Source of the DNA: JAFGVL01 sp963663245
Lineage (GTDB): Bacteria > Bacteroidota > Bacteroidia > Bacteroidales > Paludibacteraceae
Assembly (NCBI GenBank): GCA_963663245.1
Contig: OY760143.1
Span: 124,001-188,000, forward strand
Reading direction: 5' to 3'
Length of the DNA stretch: 64,000 nucleotides
Part shown: positions 52,605 through 62,117 of the stretch, in pieces
How positions within the stretch are numbered: the first letter of the stretch is position 1
How the letters are laid out: each line of letters begins with the position of its first letter
Program-made: the position numbers and the translations under genes
The notes under the pieces: generated by a model
The model's input: only the letters and a program-made list of their open reading frames with translations
What the model was told of the DNA's origin: nothing
Databases searched by the model: none

Positions 52605-53912
52605 ATGCAAATTACCTACAAAGCAGTATCTCCTGCAGAAGCTGTAAAGGTCATCAAATCTGGTGACCATATACACTTAAGCTCAGTGGCCAGTGTGCCT
52701 CAAGTATTAGTTAATGCTATGTGCGACAGAGGTCGTGCAGGCGAGTTAAAAGATGTGCACATTCACCACTTACATACCGAGGGTGAAGCTGTATACGCCG
52801 ACCAAGAGTTTGAAGGAGTATTTCAACACGATGCTTTCTTTGTAGGTGGCAATGTTCGTAAAAGCGTTCAAGCAGGTTATGCTGATTATATTCCTGTTTT
52901 CTTAAGCGAAACTCAAAAACTATACAGAGAAGGATACTTAAATTGCAATATAGCAATGATTCAAGTTTGTCCTCCTGACGAACATGGATATGTATCATTA
53001 GGAACATCTGTTGATGCTACATTAGCAGCTATTGAAACGTCTGACCACACAATTGCTGTAATCAATAAAAATGTACCTCGCACTTTAGGAGATGCTATGA
53101 TTCCACTAAGCATGATTGATATATTTGTTGAAGATAATACGCCTCTAGAACCGGCACATTTTTCTGCTGCTGATGAAACAGAAATTGCAATTGGTAAACA
53201 CTGTGCTGAATTAATAGAAGACGGTGCTTGTTTACAAATGGGAATTGGCGCAATTCCAAATGCCGTTTTAGCATGCCTTGGCAACCACAAAAACCTAGGA
53301 GTGCACACTGAAATGTTTGCTGATGGTATTCTAGAATTATTTGAAAAAGGCATTGTAAATGGAGCAAATAAAGAAATTGATAAAGGGAAATTAGTCGCTA
53401 CCTTTTTAATGGGATCGCAAAACCTTTACGACTTTGTTCATAATAACCCAGCAGTACTTATGCAAGACGTACGCTATACAAATGATCCGTTTGTGATTGC
53501 TCAGCTATCAAAAATGACAGCAATAAATACGGCAATCTCAATTGACTTAACAGGGCAAGTAAATGCTGATTCTGTAGGCTCAAAACATTACTCAGGCGTT
53601 GGTGGACAAGTTGATTTTATTTACGGAGCTTCTCGTTCAAAAGGAGGAAAAGCAATTATTGCTATGCCTTCTGTTACTAAAAAAGGATTAAGTAAAATTG
53701 CACCTACTTTATTAGACGGTGCAGGTGTAGTTACTACTCGTAACCACATGCATTGGTTTGTAACTGAGCAGGGTGCTGTAAATTTATATGGAAAAACATT
53801 ACAAGAACGTGCTAAATTAATTACATCTGTTGCACATCCAAGTGCTCGTGAAGATTTAGAAAAAGCTGCTTTTGAGCGCTTTGGTTCTCATTATCGTTTT
53901 GTGACAAAATAA
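52605..53912 (+). CDS. Acetyl-CoA hydrolase/CoA-transferase (4-hydroxybutyrate/butyrate:acetate type)
   Basis: The 435-residue single-chain class I CoA-transferase has the two-domain fold with the oxyanion/glycine motif QMGIGAIPNAVLA and the catalytic Glu in GVHTEMFADG. A late GGQVDFIYGASRSKGGKAI also fits. Close family members are annotated as 4-hydroxybutyrate CoA-transferase, butyryl-CoA:acetate CoA-transferase or acetyl-CoA hydrolase; sequence alone does not separate them. It acts in acetate or butyrate fermentation. The gene is monocistronic. Confidence 0.9.
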   Translation: MQITYKAVSPAEAVKVIKSGDHIHLSSVASVPQVLVNAMCDRGRAGELKDVHIHHLHTEGEAVYADQEFEGVFQHDAFFVGGNVRKSVQAGYADYIPVFLSETQKLYREGYLNCNIAMIQVCPPDEHGYVSLGTSVDATLAAIETSDHTIAVINKNVPRTLGDAMIPLSMIDIFVEDNTPLEPAHFSAADETEIAIGKHCAELIEDGACLQMGIGAIPNAVLACLGNHKNLGVHTEMFADGILELFEKGIVNGANKEIDKGKLVATFLMGSQNLYDFVHNNPAVLMQDVRYTNDPFVIAQLSKMTAINTAISIDLTGQVNADSVGSKHYSGVGGQVDFIYGASRSKGGKAIIAMPSVTKKGLSKIAPTLLDGAGVVTTRNHMHWFVTEQGAVNLYGKTLQERAKLITSVAHPSAREDLEKAAFERFGSHYRFVTK

Positions 53913-53933
53913 AAAATACTCTTATTATAAAGG

Positions 53934-53964
53934 AAAAGCCTGTCAATTATGGCAGGCTTTTTTT
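53934..53964. terminator. Terminator between the CoA-transferase and CDF genes
   Basis: 53934-53944 pairs with 53951-53961 (one G-U pair, loop aattat) with A and T runs on either side. It can serve both converging genes. Confidence 0.85.
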
Positions 53965-53980
53965 ATGACAAATTATCTTA

Positions 53981-54976
53981 CTAATCATTCTTATAGACAC
54001 TCTTCTTGGCTGTAACAATATCTACTGTCCAAACATGCTCATTTGTAAAGGGCACCTTTCTTTCAGGGCATTCTTTCTTGCTACATTGATGACAAAGTTC
54101 TGAGAAACAAGCATCCATATGCACAGTAAAATCGACAGATTCATTATAATGCTTAATAATTACAGATTTAAATTTATCTGCTTCATCATGTGCCTCTTTA
54201 ATATTAAGAAACCATGGCAACACTAAATCACAATCAATATGGTAGCCATCTCCATACTTCACTAGACGCAAGTTATGCATATCTACCCAGTTCTCCCTTT
54301 TGTTTTGCCACACTATTTCTGCAATTCCTTCTACTATCCCAAAGTCTGTTTCATCCATTAGGTTCGAGGTAGTCTCTTTTAATATCTTATAACCAGTATA
54401 AATAATTATACCTCCAAAAGCTAATGCAATAACACTATCTAACCATACAATATTAGTTAGCCATAGTAGCACTAAACCAATCACCAACCCGATAGTTGAA
54501 TAACTATCAGAGTGCAAATGTTTTCCTCCAGCAACTAAAGCAATTGAATTATGTTTTCTTCCTACTCGCAGACTGTAAAGCCCTAACAAATAATTCATAA
54601 CTCCACCTGCAATGATTATGATAATACCCACTCCTAAATCATCAGGCATACTAGGAGACAACAAACGTTTTACTGACTCAATAATAATAAATATTCCTGC
54701 CAATAAAATAAGAATTCCCTCAACTGATGCTGAAAGCGATTCCACTTTACCATGACCAAAAGGGTGGTCAGCATCTTTAGGCTTTAGTGCCACACGTATA
54801 CTATAAACAGTGATAAACCCTGTAACCACATTCACCACACTCTCTAAAGCATCGGTTAAAATGGCAACAGAGTCGGTAAGAAAAAAAGCAATCAGTTTTC
54901 CTATAAAAATCAGAATCGAACCTATTAAGATTCTCTTCTGAACTGTTAGTTTTATATTAGAATTCTCTTTTGTCAT
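53981..54976 (-). CDS. Cation diffusion facilitator transporter
   Basis: The 331-residue inner-membrane protein has six hydrophobic segments between about residues 10 and 205 and the CDF metal-site pattern: DALESV in TM2, HPFGHGKVES in the loop and HSDSYST in TM5. A cytoplasmic domain (about 210-300) follows. The tail carries a Cys cluster (CFSELCHQCSKKECPE) often seen in Bacteroidota members. It exports divalent metals such as Zn, Fe or Mn by proton antiport; the ion cannot be specified. Confidence 0.93.
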   Translation of the reverse strand: MTKENSNIKLTVQKRILIGSILIFIGKLIAFFLTDSVAILTDALESVVNVVTGFITVYSIRVALKPKDADHPFGHGKVESLSASVEGILILLAGIFIIIESVKRLLSPSMPDDLGVGIIIIIAGGVMNYLLGLYSLRVGRKHNSIALVAGGKHLHSDSYSTIGLVIGLVLLWLTNIVWLDSVIALAFGGIIIYTGYKILKETTSNLMDETDFGIVEGIAEIVWQNKRENWVDMHNLRLVKYGDGYHIDCDLVLPWFLNIKEAHDEADKFKSVIIKHYNESVDFTVHMDACFSELCHQCSKKECPERKVPFTNEHVWTVDIVTAKKSVYKND

Positions 54977-55088
54977 ATTTTATTATTCTAGTGTAAAACT
55001 AAAGAAAAGATTAGAATAGACAATATAAGTTCTTGATATCTTGTCAATAAAAACTTAGCCTTCTACTCTTGTCCTTTCTATTTTCTTG

Positions 55089-55096
55089 TACCTTTG
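55089..55096 (+). promoter_or_regulatory. dnaG -7 promoter element
   Basis: TACCTTTG is an exact match 20 bases before the dnaG ATG. Confidence 0.6.
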
Positions 55097-55116
55097 TACT
55101 TCTCTAATTTTTAAAA

Positions 55117-57081
55117 ATGATAGACCAAAGCACCGTAGACAGAATACTAGAAGCCTCTCAAATTGAGCAGGTTGTAGCCGACTATGTTTCTCTTCGAAAG
55201 AGAGGCGTAAATCTAATTGGACTTTGTCCTTTTCACAACGAAAAAACTCCCTCTTTTACTGTCTCTCCTGCAAAAGGAATATGCAAATGTTTTGGTTGTG
55301 GGAAAGGTGGAAATCCTGTCAATTTCATCATGGAAGTTGAACAGCTCAACTATTACGAAGCGCTTAAACATCTTGCCAAAAAATACAATATTGAGGTAGT
55401 AGAAAAAGAAATGACTGCTGAGCAAGTAGCAAAACATAACGATCGTGAAAGCATGTTTGTTGTAAATGCCTACGCTCAAAAATATTTCACCACCAACTTA
55501 CACGAACACTTAGATGGGAAAGCTATTGGGCTAAGCTATTTTCGAGAACGTGGATTTGCTGATGAAATCATTAAAAAATTCCAATTAGGATTTAGTCTTG
55601 AACAACGTGATGCTTTCACATTAGAAGCTATCAAGCAAGGCTACAACAAAGATTATCTTATAAAAACAGGCTTAACCCTATCCAACGAACAAGGCGGAAA
55701 CACTGCCGATAGATTTAGAGGACGAGTAATGTTTCCTATTCATTCTCTTTCTGGAAAAGTAGTAGCCTTTGGTGGGCGAACACTCAAAAAAGATGATAAA
55801 ATGGCAAAATACCTCAACTCACCAGAGTCAGAGGTATACCATAAAAGCAATGAGCTATATGGAATCTTTTATGCCAAACAATCAATTGTAAAAAGTGATC
55901 GTTGTTTCTTAGTAGAAGGTTATACAGATGTTATTTCTATGCATCAAGCAGGAATAGAAAATGTAGTAGCCTCCTCTGGAACATCTCTCACACAAGGTCA
56001 AATTAGACTTATCCATCGATTCACTCCTAATATCACCGTTATTTTTGATGGCGACGCTGCCGGTGTAAAGGCTTCCTTACGAGGAATTGATATGTTGTTA
56101 GAGCAAGGGATGAATATTAAAGTAGTATCACTTCCCGAAGGAGAGGATCCTGATTCTTTTGCGAAAAAACAAAATGCTTCTGAATTCATTGAGTTTGTTG
56201 AGAAAAACAGCGTCGATTTTATACGATTCAAAACAAACCTCTTGCTAAAAGAAGTAGGAGATGACCCAATAAAAAAGGCTAAGCTAATATCTGATATTGT
56301 TACAAGTATTTCTGTAATTCCTGACAACATAATTCGAACTATCTATATAAAAGAATGTAGTAGCTTAATGCATATTGATGAAAAAACATTGTATGCAGAG
56401 ATAAATAAAATTAGCAGAGATAAAAAAGAAAAAACACTTAGTGTTCCTAAACAAACAAGCTATACTGAGAACGTTGCTACCCCTCCTCTTCCTGATGTTG
56501 TTCAAAACACTCAAACACCTTGTTATCAAGAAGAATTAAATATTTTACACTATATTGTTCGTTACGGAAACTTTCCTCTTTTCTTTATTGACCCGAAAGC
56601 TGAGAAACAACCTGACATTGAATATAACCCGAAAGTAACTGAATATATTCTACACGAATTAGAAAACGACAACCTATTCCTACAAAATCCGCTACATGCC
56701 CTTTTATTAGAAACAGCTAAACAACAAATAGGCAAGACTGATTTTAACTCAGAAAACTTCTTTCTAAATCACCCCAACCCTGCTATTAGTCAGCTTGCTT
56801 TAGACCTAGCAACAGACAAATATCGCTTAAGCGAGAAACAAGCACAACAACTACCTCAACAACACAAACAGCTACAAGTTTTTGTTCCTAGAGCCATTTT
56901 TGAGTATAAAAATCAAATTATTTTAGATAGAATAAAGTCTAAAATGAATGAAATGGGAATAGCTAACCAAGCAAAAAACAATGAGCGAATTTCAATCTTA
57001 ATGCAAGAAATTGATGCCCTTAATCAAACTAAAAATCAACTAGCAAAAGCGCTTGGTGATAGAACCATCATTAAATTCTAA
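55117..57081 (+). CDS. dnaG: DNA primase
   Basis: Synthesises RNA primers at the replication fork. The 654-residue protein has the N-terminal zinc ribbon (C37, H40, C58, C61 in LCPFHNEKTPSF and KCFGCGKGG), the RNA polymerase core with a TOPRIM region (FLVEGYTDVISM and FDGDAAGVKAS), and a C-terminal helicase-binding region (about 480-654). The middle linker (about 430-475) is Pro/Thr-rich. It is monocistronic, without the rpsU/rpoD partners seen in Proteobacteria. Confidence 0.97.
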   Translation: MIDQSTVDRILEASQIEQVVADYVSLRKRGVNLIGLCPFHNEKTPSFTVSPAKGICKCFGCGKGGNPVNFIMEVEQLNYYEALKHLAKKYNIEVVEKEMTAEQVAKHNDRESMFVVNAYAQKYFTTNLHEHLDGKAIGLSYFRERGFADEIIKKFQLGFSLEQRDAFTLEAIKQGYNKDYLIKTGLTLSNEQGGNTADRFRGRVMFPIHSLSGKVVAFGGRTLKKDDKMAKYLNSPESEVYHKSNELYGIFYAKQSIVKSDRCFLVEGYTDVISMHQAGIENVVASSGTSLTQGQIRLIHRFTPNITVIFDGDAAGVKASLRGIDMLLEQGMNIKVVSLPEGEDPDSFAKKQNASEFIEFVEKNSVDFIRFKTNLLLKEVGDDPIKKAKLISDIVTSISVIPDNIIRTIYIKECSSLMHIDEKTLYAEINKISRDKKEKTLSVPKQTSYTENVATPPLPDVVQNTQTPCYQEELNILHYIVRYGNFPLFFIDPKAEKQPDIEYNPKVTEYILHELENDNLFLQNPLHALLLETAKQQIGKTDFNSENFFLNHPNPAISQLALDLATDKYRLSEKQAQQLPQQHKQLQVFVPRAIFEYKNQIILDRIKSKMNEMGIANQAKNNERISILMQEIDALNQTKNQLAKALGDRTIIKF

Positions 57082-57141
57082 AAATAGAATTCTCATTTAC
57101 AAAAACTCTCATAAAGACTTTTAGCATTCTTAATTTTTACA

Positions 57142-57149
57142 TATATTTG
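57142..57149 (+). promoter_or_regulatory. nadE -7 promoter element
   Basis: TATATTTG is an exact match 36 bases before the ATG at 57186. Confidence 0.55.
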
Positions 57150-57185
57150 CTTTTGTATTTTTACCGCCGCAATTAAGAAACAAGC

Positions 57186-59111
57186 ATGAACCACGGATTT
57201 ATAAAAGTAGCAGCAGCCATTTCATCTGTAAAAATAGCAGATTGTCAATCAAATACTAAAAGTATTGAGGGATTGATAAAAGAAGCTATCAAGCAAGACG
57301 TGCAAATTATATGCTTCCCCGAATTAGCCATAACAGCTTATACCTGTGGCGATTTATTTCATAACCATTTACTAATTGAAGAGGCTGAAAAGTCGTTAGA
57401 ACATTTAATAGAGGCAACAAAAGATGATGCTATCATTTCTATTGTTGGGATGCCTGTTAAATCACGCAATCAATTATTTAATGCAGCTGTAATATTTCAA
57501 GAAGGGAGAATATTAGCAGTTATTCCAAAAACGTTCTTAGCAGCTTACAACGAATTTTATGAAACACGTTGGTTCTCATCTGCTCAAGACATTGTAGCAA
57601 AAGATGTTTCTTTATGTGGACAAACAGTGCCTATTGGAGCGGACATTTTATTAAGTTCCAAAGAACTAACATTCTCTATTGAAATTTGTGAAGATTTCTG
57701 GACGCCAATTCCTCCTAGCTCATACCAAACTTTAGCAGGTTCTGAACTTATATTTAACCTATCTGCCTCTAATGAATTGGTAGGGAAAAATAATTATCGC
57801 AAACAACTTATTTCATTACAATCTGCACGCTGCATCGCTGGCTATGTATATGTTTCTTCAGGATTTGGAGAATCAAGCACAGATGTTGTATATGCTGCTA
57901 ATGCTGCTATTTGTGAAAATGGTATCATGCTATCAGAAAGCGAACGTTTCTCTTTAGATGAACAATTACTTATTAATGAAATAGATATAGAACGTTTAAA
58001 AGGAGATAGACAAAAAAACACTTGCTTTATGCAAGGCTTATCTCCACAAAACGATATTGTTAATTTCCGAACGGTGGCTTTTAAGTTACCTAAAAAAAAA
58101 ATCCTTGACCTAAGTCGAGAAATTTATCCTCTTCCCTTTACCCCAAAGGGACCAGAACTAAACGAACGTTGCGATGAGATATTCAATATTCAAGTAAATG
58201 CATTGGCTACACGCCTACATCATACAGGGATAAAAAAAGTTGTTGTTGGAATATCTGGTGGTCTTGATAGCACTCTTGCTCTACTAGTTTGTGTAAAAAC
58301 ATTCGATAAACTTAATTGGTCTCGAAAAAATATCATTGCTATTACAATGCCTGGTTTTGGAACCAGTAACCGAACCTATACTAATGCTACAACTTTAATT
58401 AAAAAGCTTAACTGTGACTTTAAAGAAATTAGCATTAAAAAAGCTTGTATACAACATTTTAAAGATATTAAGCACCCAGAAAATATTCTCGACATCACCT
58501 ACGAAAATACGCAAGCTAGAGAACGTACTCAGATATTAATGGATGTTGCTAACCAAGAAAATGGACTCGTAATTGGAACAGGAGATTTATCAGAACTAGC
58601 ATTAGGTTGGGCTACTTATAATGGAGACCATATGAGTATGTATGCTGTAAATACGAGCATCCCAAAGACTCTAGTTCGCTATTTAGTAAGATGGATTACT
58701 GACAATAACATAGAAGATGCAGCAAAAGACACACTTCTAGATGTAATAGATACGCCTGTTACTCCTGAATTATTACCAACCAACGACAAGGGTGAGATTA
58801 CTCAAATTACAGAAGAAGTAGTTGGTCCATACGAATTACATGATTTCTTCTTATATTATTTGCTTCGCTTTGGATTTCGCCCGTCAAAGATATTTTACTT
58901 AGCTCAAAAAGCTTTCAAAGGAAAATATGATGAAGCAACTATTAAAAAATGGTTGCTAACTTTTATTAAGCGTTTTTTCTCACAGCAATTTAAACGCTCA
59001 TGTATGCCCGACGGCCCAAAAGTTGGTTCTGTAAACTTATCTCCTCGAGGTGATTGGCGTATGCCGAGTGATGCTTCGAGTAAAATGTGGATAGAAGAAC
59101 TTAGCAAATAA
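57186..59111 (+). CDS. nadE: Glutamine-dependent NAD+ synthetase
   Basis: Makes NAD+ from nicotinic acid adenine dinucleotide with glutamine as nitrogen donor. The 641-residue protein has an N-terminal nitrilase-type glutaminase domain (catalytic Glu46 in CFPELAITA, a Lys in IPKTFLAAYNEF and a Cys in EICEDFW) and a C-terminal synthetase domain with the PP-loop GISGGLDST (about 356-364) and GTGDLSELALGW. The length is that of the long two-domain form. Its stop lies three bases from the 3' end of the Crp/Fnr gene on the other strand. Confidence 0.96.
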   Translation: MNHGFIKVAAAISSVKIADCQSNTKSIEGLIKEAIKQDVQIICFPELAITAYTCGDLFHNHLLIEEAEKSLEHLIEATKDDAIISIVGMPVKSRNQLFNAAVIFQEGRILAVIPKTFLAAYNEFYETRWFSSAQDIVAKDVSLCGQTVPIGADILLSSKELTFSIEICEDFWTPIPPSSYQTLAGSELIFNLSASNELVGKNNYRKQLISLQSARCIAGYVYVSSGFGESSTDVVYAANAAICENGIMLSESERFSLDEQLLINEIDIERLKGDRQKNTCFMQGLSPQNDIVNFRTVAFKLPKKKILDLSREIYPLPFTPKGPELNERCDEIFNIQVNALATRLHHTGIKKVVVGISGGLDSTLALLVCVKTFDKLNWSRKNIIAITMPGFGTSNRTYTNATTLIKKLNCDFKEISIKKACIQHFKDIKHPENILDITYENTQARERTQILMDVANQENGLVIGTGDLSELALGWATYNGDHMSMYAVNTSIPKTLVRYLVRWITDNNIEDAAKDTLLDVIDTPVTPELLPTNDKGEITQITEEVVGPYELHDFFLYYLLRFGFRPSKIFYLAQKAFKGKYDEATIKKWLLTFIKRFFSQQFKRSCMPDGPKVGSVNLSPRGDWRMPSDASSKMWIEELSK

Positions 59112-59114
59112 TAT

Positions 59115-59720
59115 TTACACACTAATATTCAACAATTTTTTCTTAATCCTTGATAGTGTCTCTGGTGCAATATTTAGACAATCTGCAATTTTATTTTGTG
59201 GCAGTTGTCGTGATAACTCTTTATTTTCAGAAACAAAACGTAGATACTGCTCAGTTGGTGTTTTTGTAAGCACCACTCTTAAACGTAACGACTCTTCAAG
59301 AAAAGCTTGTTGGTACATTCTTCTTGCAATTGTAGAAAAAGTCGGAGACATAGAAAATGCTTTCTCGCTAAACTCAATACTCAATCTCACAATTGTTGTA
59401 TCATTTAAACATTCAAAAGAATAGATAGATGGACTTTGTTCACTCACACTCAATAAATCAGTAAAAAATCGTTGATTACTATAAACATTATTTGTTATTT
59501 GTGTTTCTCCATGCTGAGAGAACTTTCTAACAGTTCCATTTATCAGAAAGAAAAGATCTTTAATTAAAGTTCCAGACTGATGAATAAGATCATCTTTTTT
59601 ACATTCCATCACCTCAAGATGACCCATAAGATACTCCCATTCTGCAGCATTTAAAGCAGCATAATTATCTATAATTTTTCTAAACTCAGTTAAAGGATGA
59701 GTGCTTGTTGTGTTTATCAT
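59115..59720 (-). CDS. Crp/Fnr-family transcriptional regulator (second in window)
   Basis: The 201-residue protein has an N-terminal cNMP-type beta-roll (about residues 25-115, with KKDDLIHQSGTLIKDLFFLINGTV, seen as DDLIHQSG and LFFLINGTV), a dimer helix, and a shortened C-terminal HTH (about 165-198, LPQNKIADCLNIAPETLSRIKKK). It has no Cys cluster. It is transcribed divergently from the chorismate-mutase/aldolase pair, which is its most likely nearby target, though no clear palindrome was found in the 167-base gap. Confidence 0.88.
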   Translation of the reverse strand: MINTTSTHPLTEFRKIIDNYAALNAAEWEYLMGHLEVMECKKDDLIHQSGTLIKDLFFLINGTVRKFSQHGETQITNNVYSNQRFFTDLLSVSEQSPSIYSFECLNDTTIVRLSIEFSEKAFSMSPTFSTIARRMYQQAFLEESLRLRVVLTKTPTEQYLRFVSENKELSRQLPQNKIADCLNIAPETLSRIKKKLLNISV

Positions 59721-59840
59721 TTTTAAAAATTTATTACAATATAAAAATTATATTCTAAAATATAAAGAAATAACACACATACTTGTCATAATTGTTTGAT
59801 GTAGATAGATTTAATATTTTGCTCAGATTAAAAATTTAAC

Positions 59841-59848
59841 TATGTTTG
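59841..59848 (+). promoter_or_regulatory. -7 element of the chorismate-mutase/aldolase operon
   Basis: TATGTTTG is an exact TAnnTTTG match 39 bases before the ATG at 59888. Confidence 0.5.
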
Positions 59849-59887
59849 TAAGCCAAAAAAATGAGCTGTTGAATAAACCACAATTAT

Positions 59888-60193
59888 ATGAAATCACCAC
59901 AAGATTGTACAAATATTAGTGAAGTGCGTGAAGGCATTGACAACATTGACATTCAAATAATTGAATTATTAGCTCAACGCTTTGAATATGTTAAAGCTGT
60001 AGTTCCATTTAAAGATAAATCTGCAGATGGAATTATTGCCAAAGAAAGAAGAGACCAAGTATTAAAAGAGCGTCGGAGACTCGCTGAAAGACATGGGCTT
60101 AACCCTGACACAATTGAGAATATGTATAAACTACTTATACAGCACTTTATCGATGAAGAAATGAAAATATTAGAAAAAAACAATAAAAAATAA
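59888..60193 (+). CDS. Chorismate mutase type II-like protein (AroQ/PchB fold)
   Basis: A 101-residue all-helical protein with the AroQ/PchB pattern: an N-terminal helix with VREGIDNIDIQIIELLAQRF, a central AKERRDQVLKERRRLA stretch and a last helix YKLLIQHFIDEEM. Free-standing proteins of this size include both chorismate mutases and isochorismate-pyruvate lyases; the catalytic Arg, Lys and Glu/Gln positions are compatible with either. No other shikimate gene lies nearby. The aldolase gene begins five bases after its stop, so the two probably act together. Confidence 0.85.
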   Translation: MKSPQDCTNISEVREGIDNIDIQIIELLAQRFEYVKAVVPFKDKSADGIIAKERRDQVLKERRRLAERHGLNPDTIENMYKLLIQHFIDEEMKILEKNNKK

Positions 60194-60198
60194 AAAGA

Positions 60199-61152
60199 AT
60201 GTTTAGAAAAGAAATTAAAGTACTAGACTGTACTGTTAGAGATGGTGGTCTACAAAACAAGTGGCAATTTTCAGATAAATTTGTAAAAGCGGTATATGAT
60301 GCATGTGTTGAAGCAGGCGTTGATTACATGGAAATTGGATACAAGAGTAGTGAAAATGCTTACTCTAAAGAAGAAAATGGCGTTTGGAAATTCTGTGAAG
60401 AGAAAGATTTAAGAAGAATTGTTGGAGAAAATAAAACAAACCTTAAATTAGCTGCTATGGCAGATATTGGTCGTATCGACTTTGATGATATCCCTCCAAA
60501 AAAGGAAAGTGTATTGGATATGATCCGTGTCGCATGTTACGATTACCAAATAGACAAAGGAATTGAACTAGCTGAACATTGCATGAGTAAAGGATACGAA
60601 GTTTGCTTAAACCTTATGGCAGTATCCACAGTTTCTGAGATGGCATTAGACCAAGCATTAGCAGATTTATCAAAAACTAAAATCCCAACAGTATATTTAG
60701 TGGACAGCTTTGGCAGTATGTACAGCGAACAAATTGCTTTCTTAATGGAGAAATATAAAAAAGCTCTCCCTGGAAAAACAATTGGATATCATGGGCATAA
60801 CAATATGCAATTAGCATTTGCCAATACAATTGAAACAATTATTCAAGGAGCAAATATGCTAGACGGAACCTTCTTAGGCCTAGGTCGTGGAGCTGGAAAC
60901 TGTGGGACAGAATTATTATTAACTTTCTTAAAGAATCCAAAATACAGAGTTAGACCTATCATCAAAGCGATTCAAGATGAAATTATTCCATTACAAAAAG
61001 AATTAAGCTGGGGTTATTATGTCCCTTATTTAACTACAGGATATTTAAATCTTCACCCTAGTTCAGCCATTAAACACATGGAATCAGAAGATCAAAATGA
61101 CTATATAACATTCTTTGATAAAACTATTGATAGTCGTAAAGAACTAGAATAA
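60199..61152 (+). CDS. DRE-TIM metallolyase (HMGL-like aldolase), substrate unknown
   Basis: The 317-residue TIM barrel has the DRE-TIM signature as LDCTVRDGG (residues 9-17), giving the metal-binding Asp and catalytic Arg. The metal-site histidines are in GYHGHNN near residue 200, and a GLGRGAGNCGTE loop follows, as in 4-hydroxy-2-oxovalerate aldolase and HMG-CoA lyase relatives. It lacks the C-terminal communication domain of the valerate aldolases. It is cotranscribed with a PchB-like gene, which suggests an aldol cleavage or condensation involving pyruvate. The reaction is not assigned. Confidence 0.85.
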   Translation: MFRKEIKVLDCTVRDGGLQNKWQFSDKFVKAVYDACVEAGVDYMEIGYKSSENAYSKEENGVWKFCEEKDLRRIVGENKTNLKLAAMADIGRIDFDDIPPKKESVLDMIRVACYDYQIDKGIELAEHCMSKGYEVCLNLMAVSTVSEMALDQALADLSKTKIPTVYLVDSFGSMYSEQIAFLMEKYKKALPGKTIGYHGHNNMQLAFANTIETIIQGANMLDGTFLGLGRGAGNCGTELLLTFLKNPKYRVRPIIKAIQDEIIPLQKELSWGYYVPYLTTGYLNLHPSSAIKHMESEDQNDYITFFDKTIDSRKELE

Positions 61153-61173
61153 AGTCAACTTTTTATAAAATTT

Positions 61174-61205
61174 AAAAAGCCTCTATACAACTAGAGGCTT
61201 TTTTT
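61174..61205 (+). terminator. Terminator after the aldolase gene
   Basis: aaaaagcctcta (61174-61185) pairs with tagaggcttttt (61192-61203), and a T-run follows. Confidence 0.9.
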
Positions 61206-61304
61206 GTGAACCTAAAAGTAAAAAAAATCCTAAAATTATCTGATTTAGATAAATTACATTACATTTACATACTTTTTAGTATTTTAATGTTGTTTATCTA
61301 ACTT

Positions 61305-62117
61305 ATGAAATATATAGTCACGTTTTTCCTATTTCTAGTATTTACAAATAACCAAGCTCAACAAAGCCCTTCTGCAGTACCAAAATCTTCTGCTCCTGCA
61401 AACGCTTCAGTTGCATATGTTGAAAAATGGACCGCCTTTCATAACCCTTCAATACTCTCCTCAAAAAAGAAAAAACAATTCTCTATAATATACGACAATA
61501 ACTTTGAACTAAAAGAAATATCAACGAAAAGCATAAGTGCAGGTTTACCAACAAAATTACTTGATTTTGGCACATGTCTAAGCTATTTTGGGTGCCAACT
61601 TTACAACGAGATACAGCTAGGCTTAACATTTTCCAAAAAGTTTTCTTCTAAACTAAATATTGGGGTTCAATGCAATTATTACTCTATATCGATTTCTAAA
61701 TCAAAAAGTAATAAGGGGTGTTTCGTCACACAGATAGGGATATTGTCAAAGCTCTCTTCTAAACTACATGTAGGTTTTCATGCCTACAACCCAACACAAA
61801 GCATACTAAAAACAGAAGAACTAAGAAAACGTATTCCTTCAGTCTTTAGTATAGGAACATCTTATCACATAAATAATAGTTTATCCTGTTACGGACAGCT
61901 TGATAAAGAAATTGAATACAATTTAATATGGCGCTTTGGCTTTGAGTATTACATCAAAAAACGATTTTTTATCTCTATTGGAGGATCTGGAAATCCATTT
62001 ATTCCATGCTTAGGAACAGGGATACTATATAAACAAATTAGGATAGATCTTAATTTTGAAAGGCACCAGTTACTAGGAATTAATTCACAATTAGGCTTAA
62101 GTTATAGTTTCAAATGA
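61305..62117 (+). CDS. Putative outer-membrane barrel protein paired with the HhH gene
   Basis: The 270-residue protein has a signal peptide (about residues 1-18, ending NNQAQ). A beta-strand-rich body of repeated aromatic and Gly residues follows (FSIIYDNNFEL, LNIGVQCNYYSISI, LHVGFHAYNPTQSIL, WRFGFEYYIKKRFFISIGG) and ends LGLSYSFK. The VEKWTAFHNPS opening recalls PorV/PorP-style barrel proteins, but no family is claimed. Its stop overlaps the next start (ATGA), so the two are translationally coupled and probably form one envelope module. Confidence 0.7.
   Translation: MKYIVTFFLFLVFTNNQAQQSPSAVPKSSAPANASVAYVEKWTAFHNPSILSSKKKKQFSIIYDNNFELKEISTKSISAGLPTKLLDFGTCLSYFGCQLYNEIQLGLTFSKKFSSKLNIGVQCNYYSISISKSKSNKGCFVTQIGILSKLSSKLHVGFHAYNPTQSILKTEELRKRIPSVFSIGTSYHINNSLSCYGQLDKEIEYNLIWRFGFEYYIKKRFFISIGGSGNPFIPCLGTGILYKQIRIDLNFERHQLLGINSQLGLSYSFK

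Noticed and set aside
55033..55047. TTGAT-N5-GTCAA near dnaG as a third Crp/Fnr site
   Set aside because: One half-site differs and the spacing is five bases instead of four, so it does not match the other two palindromes.
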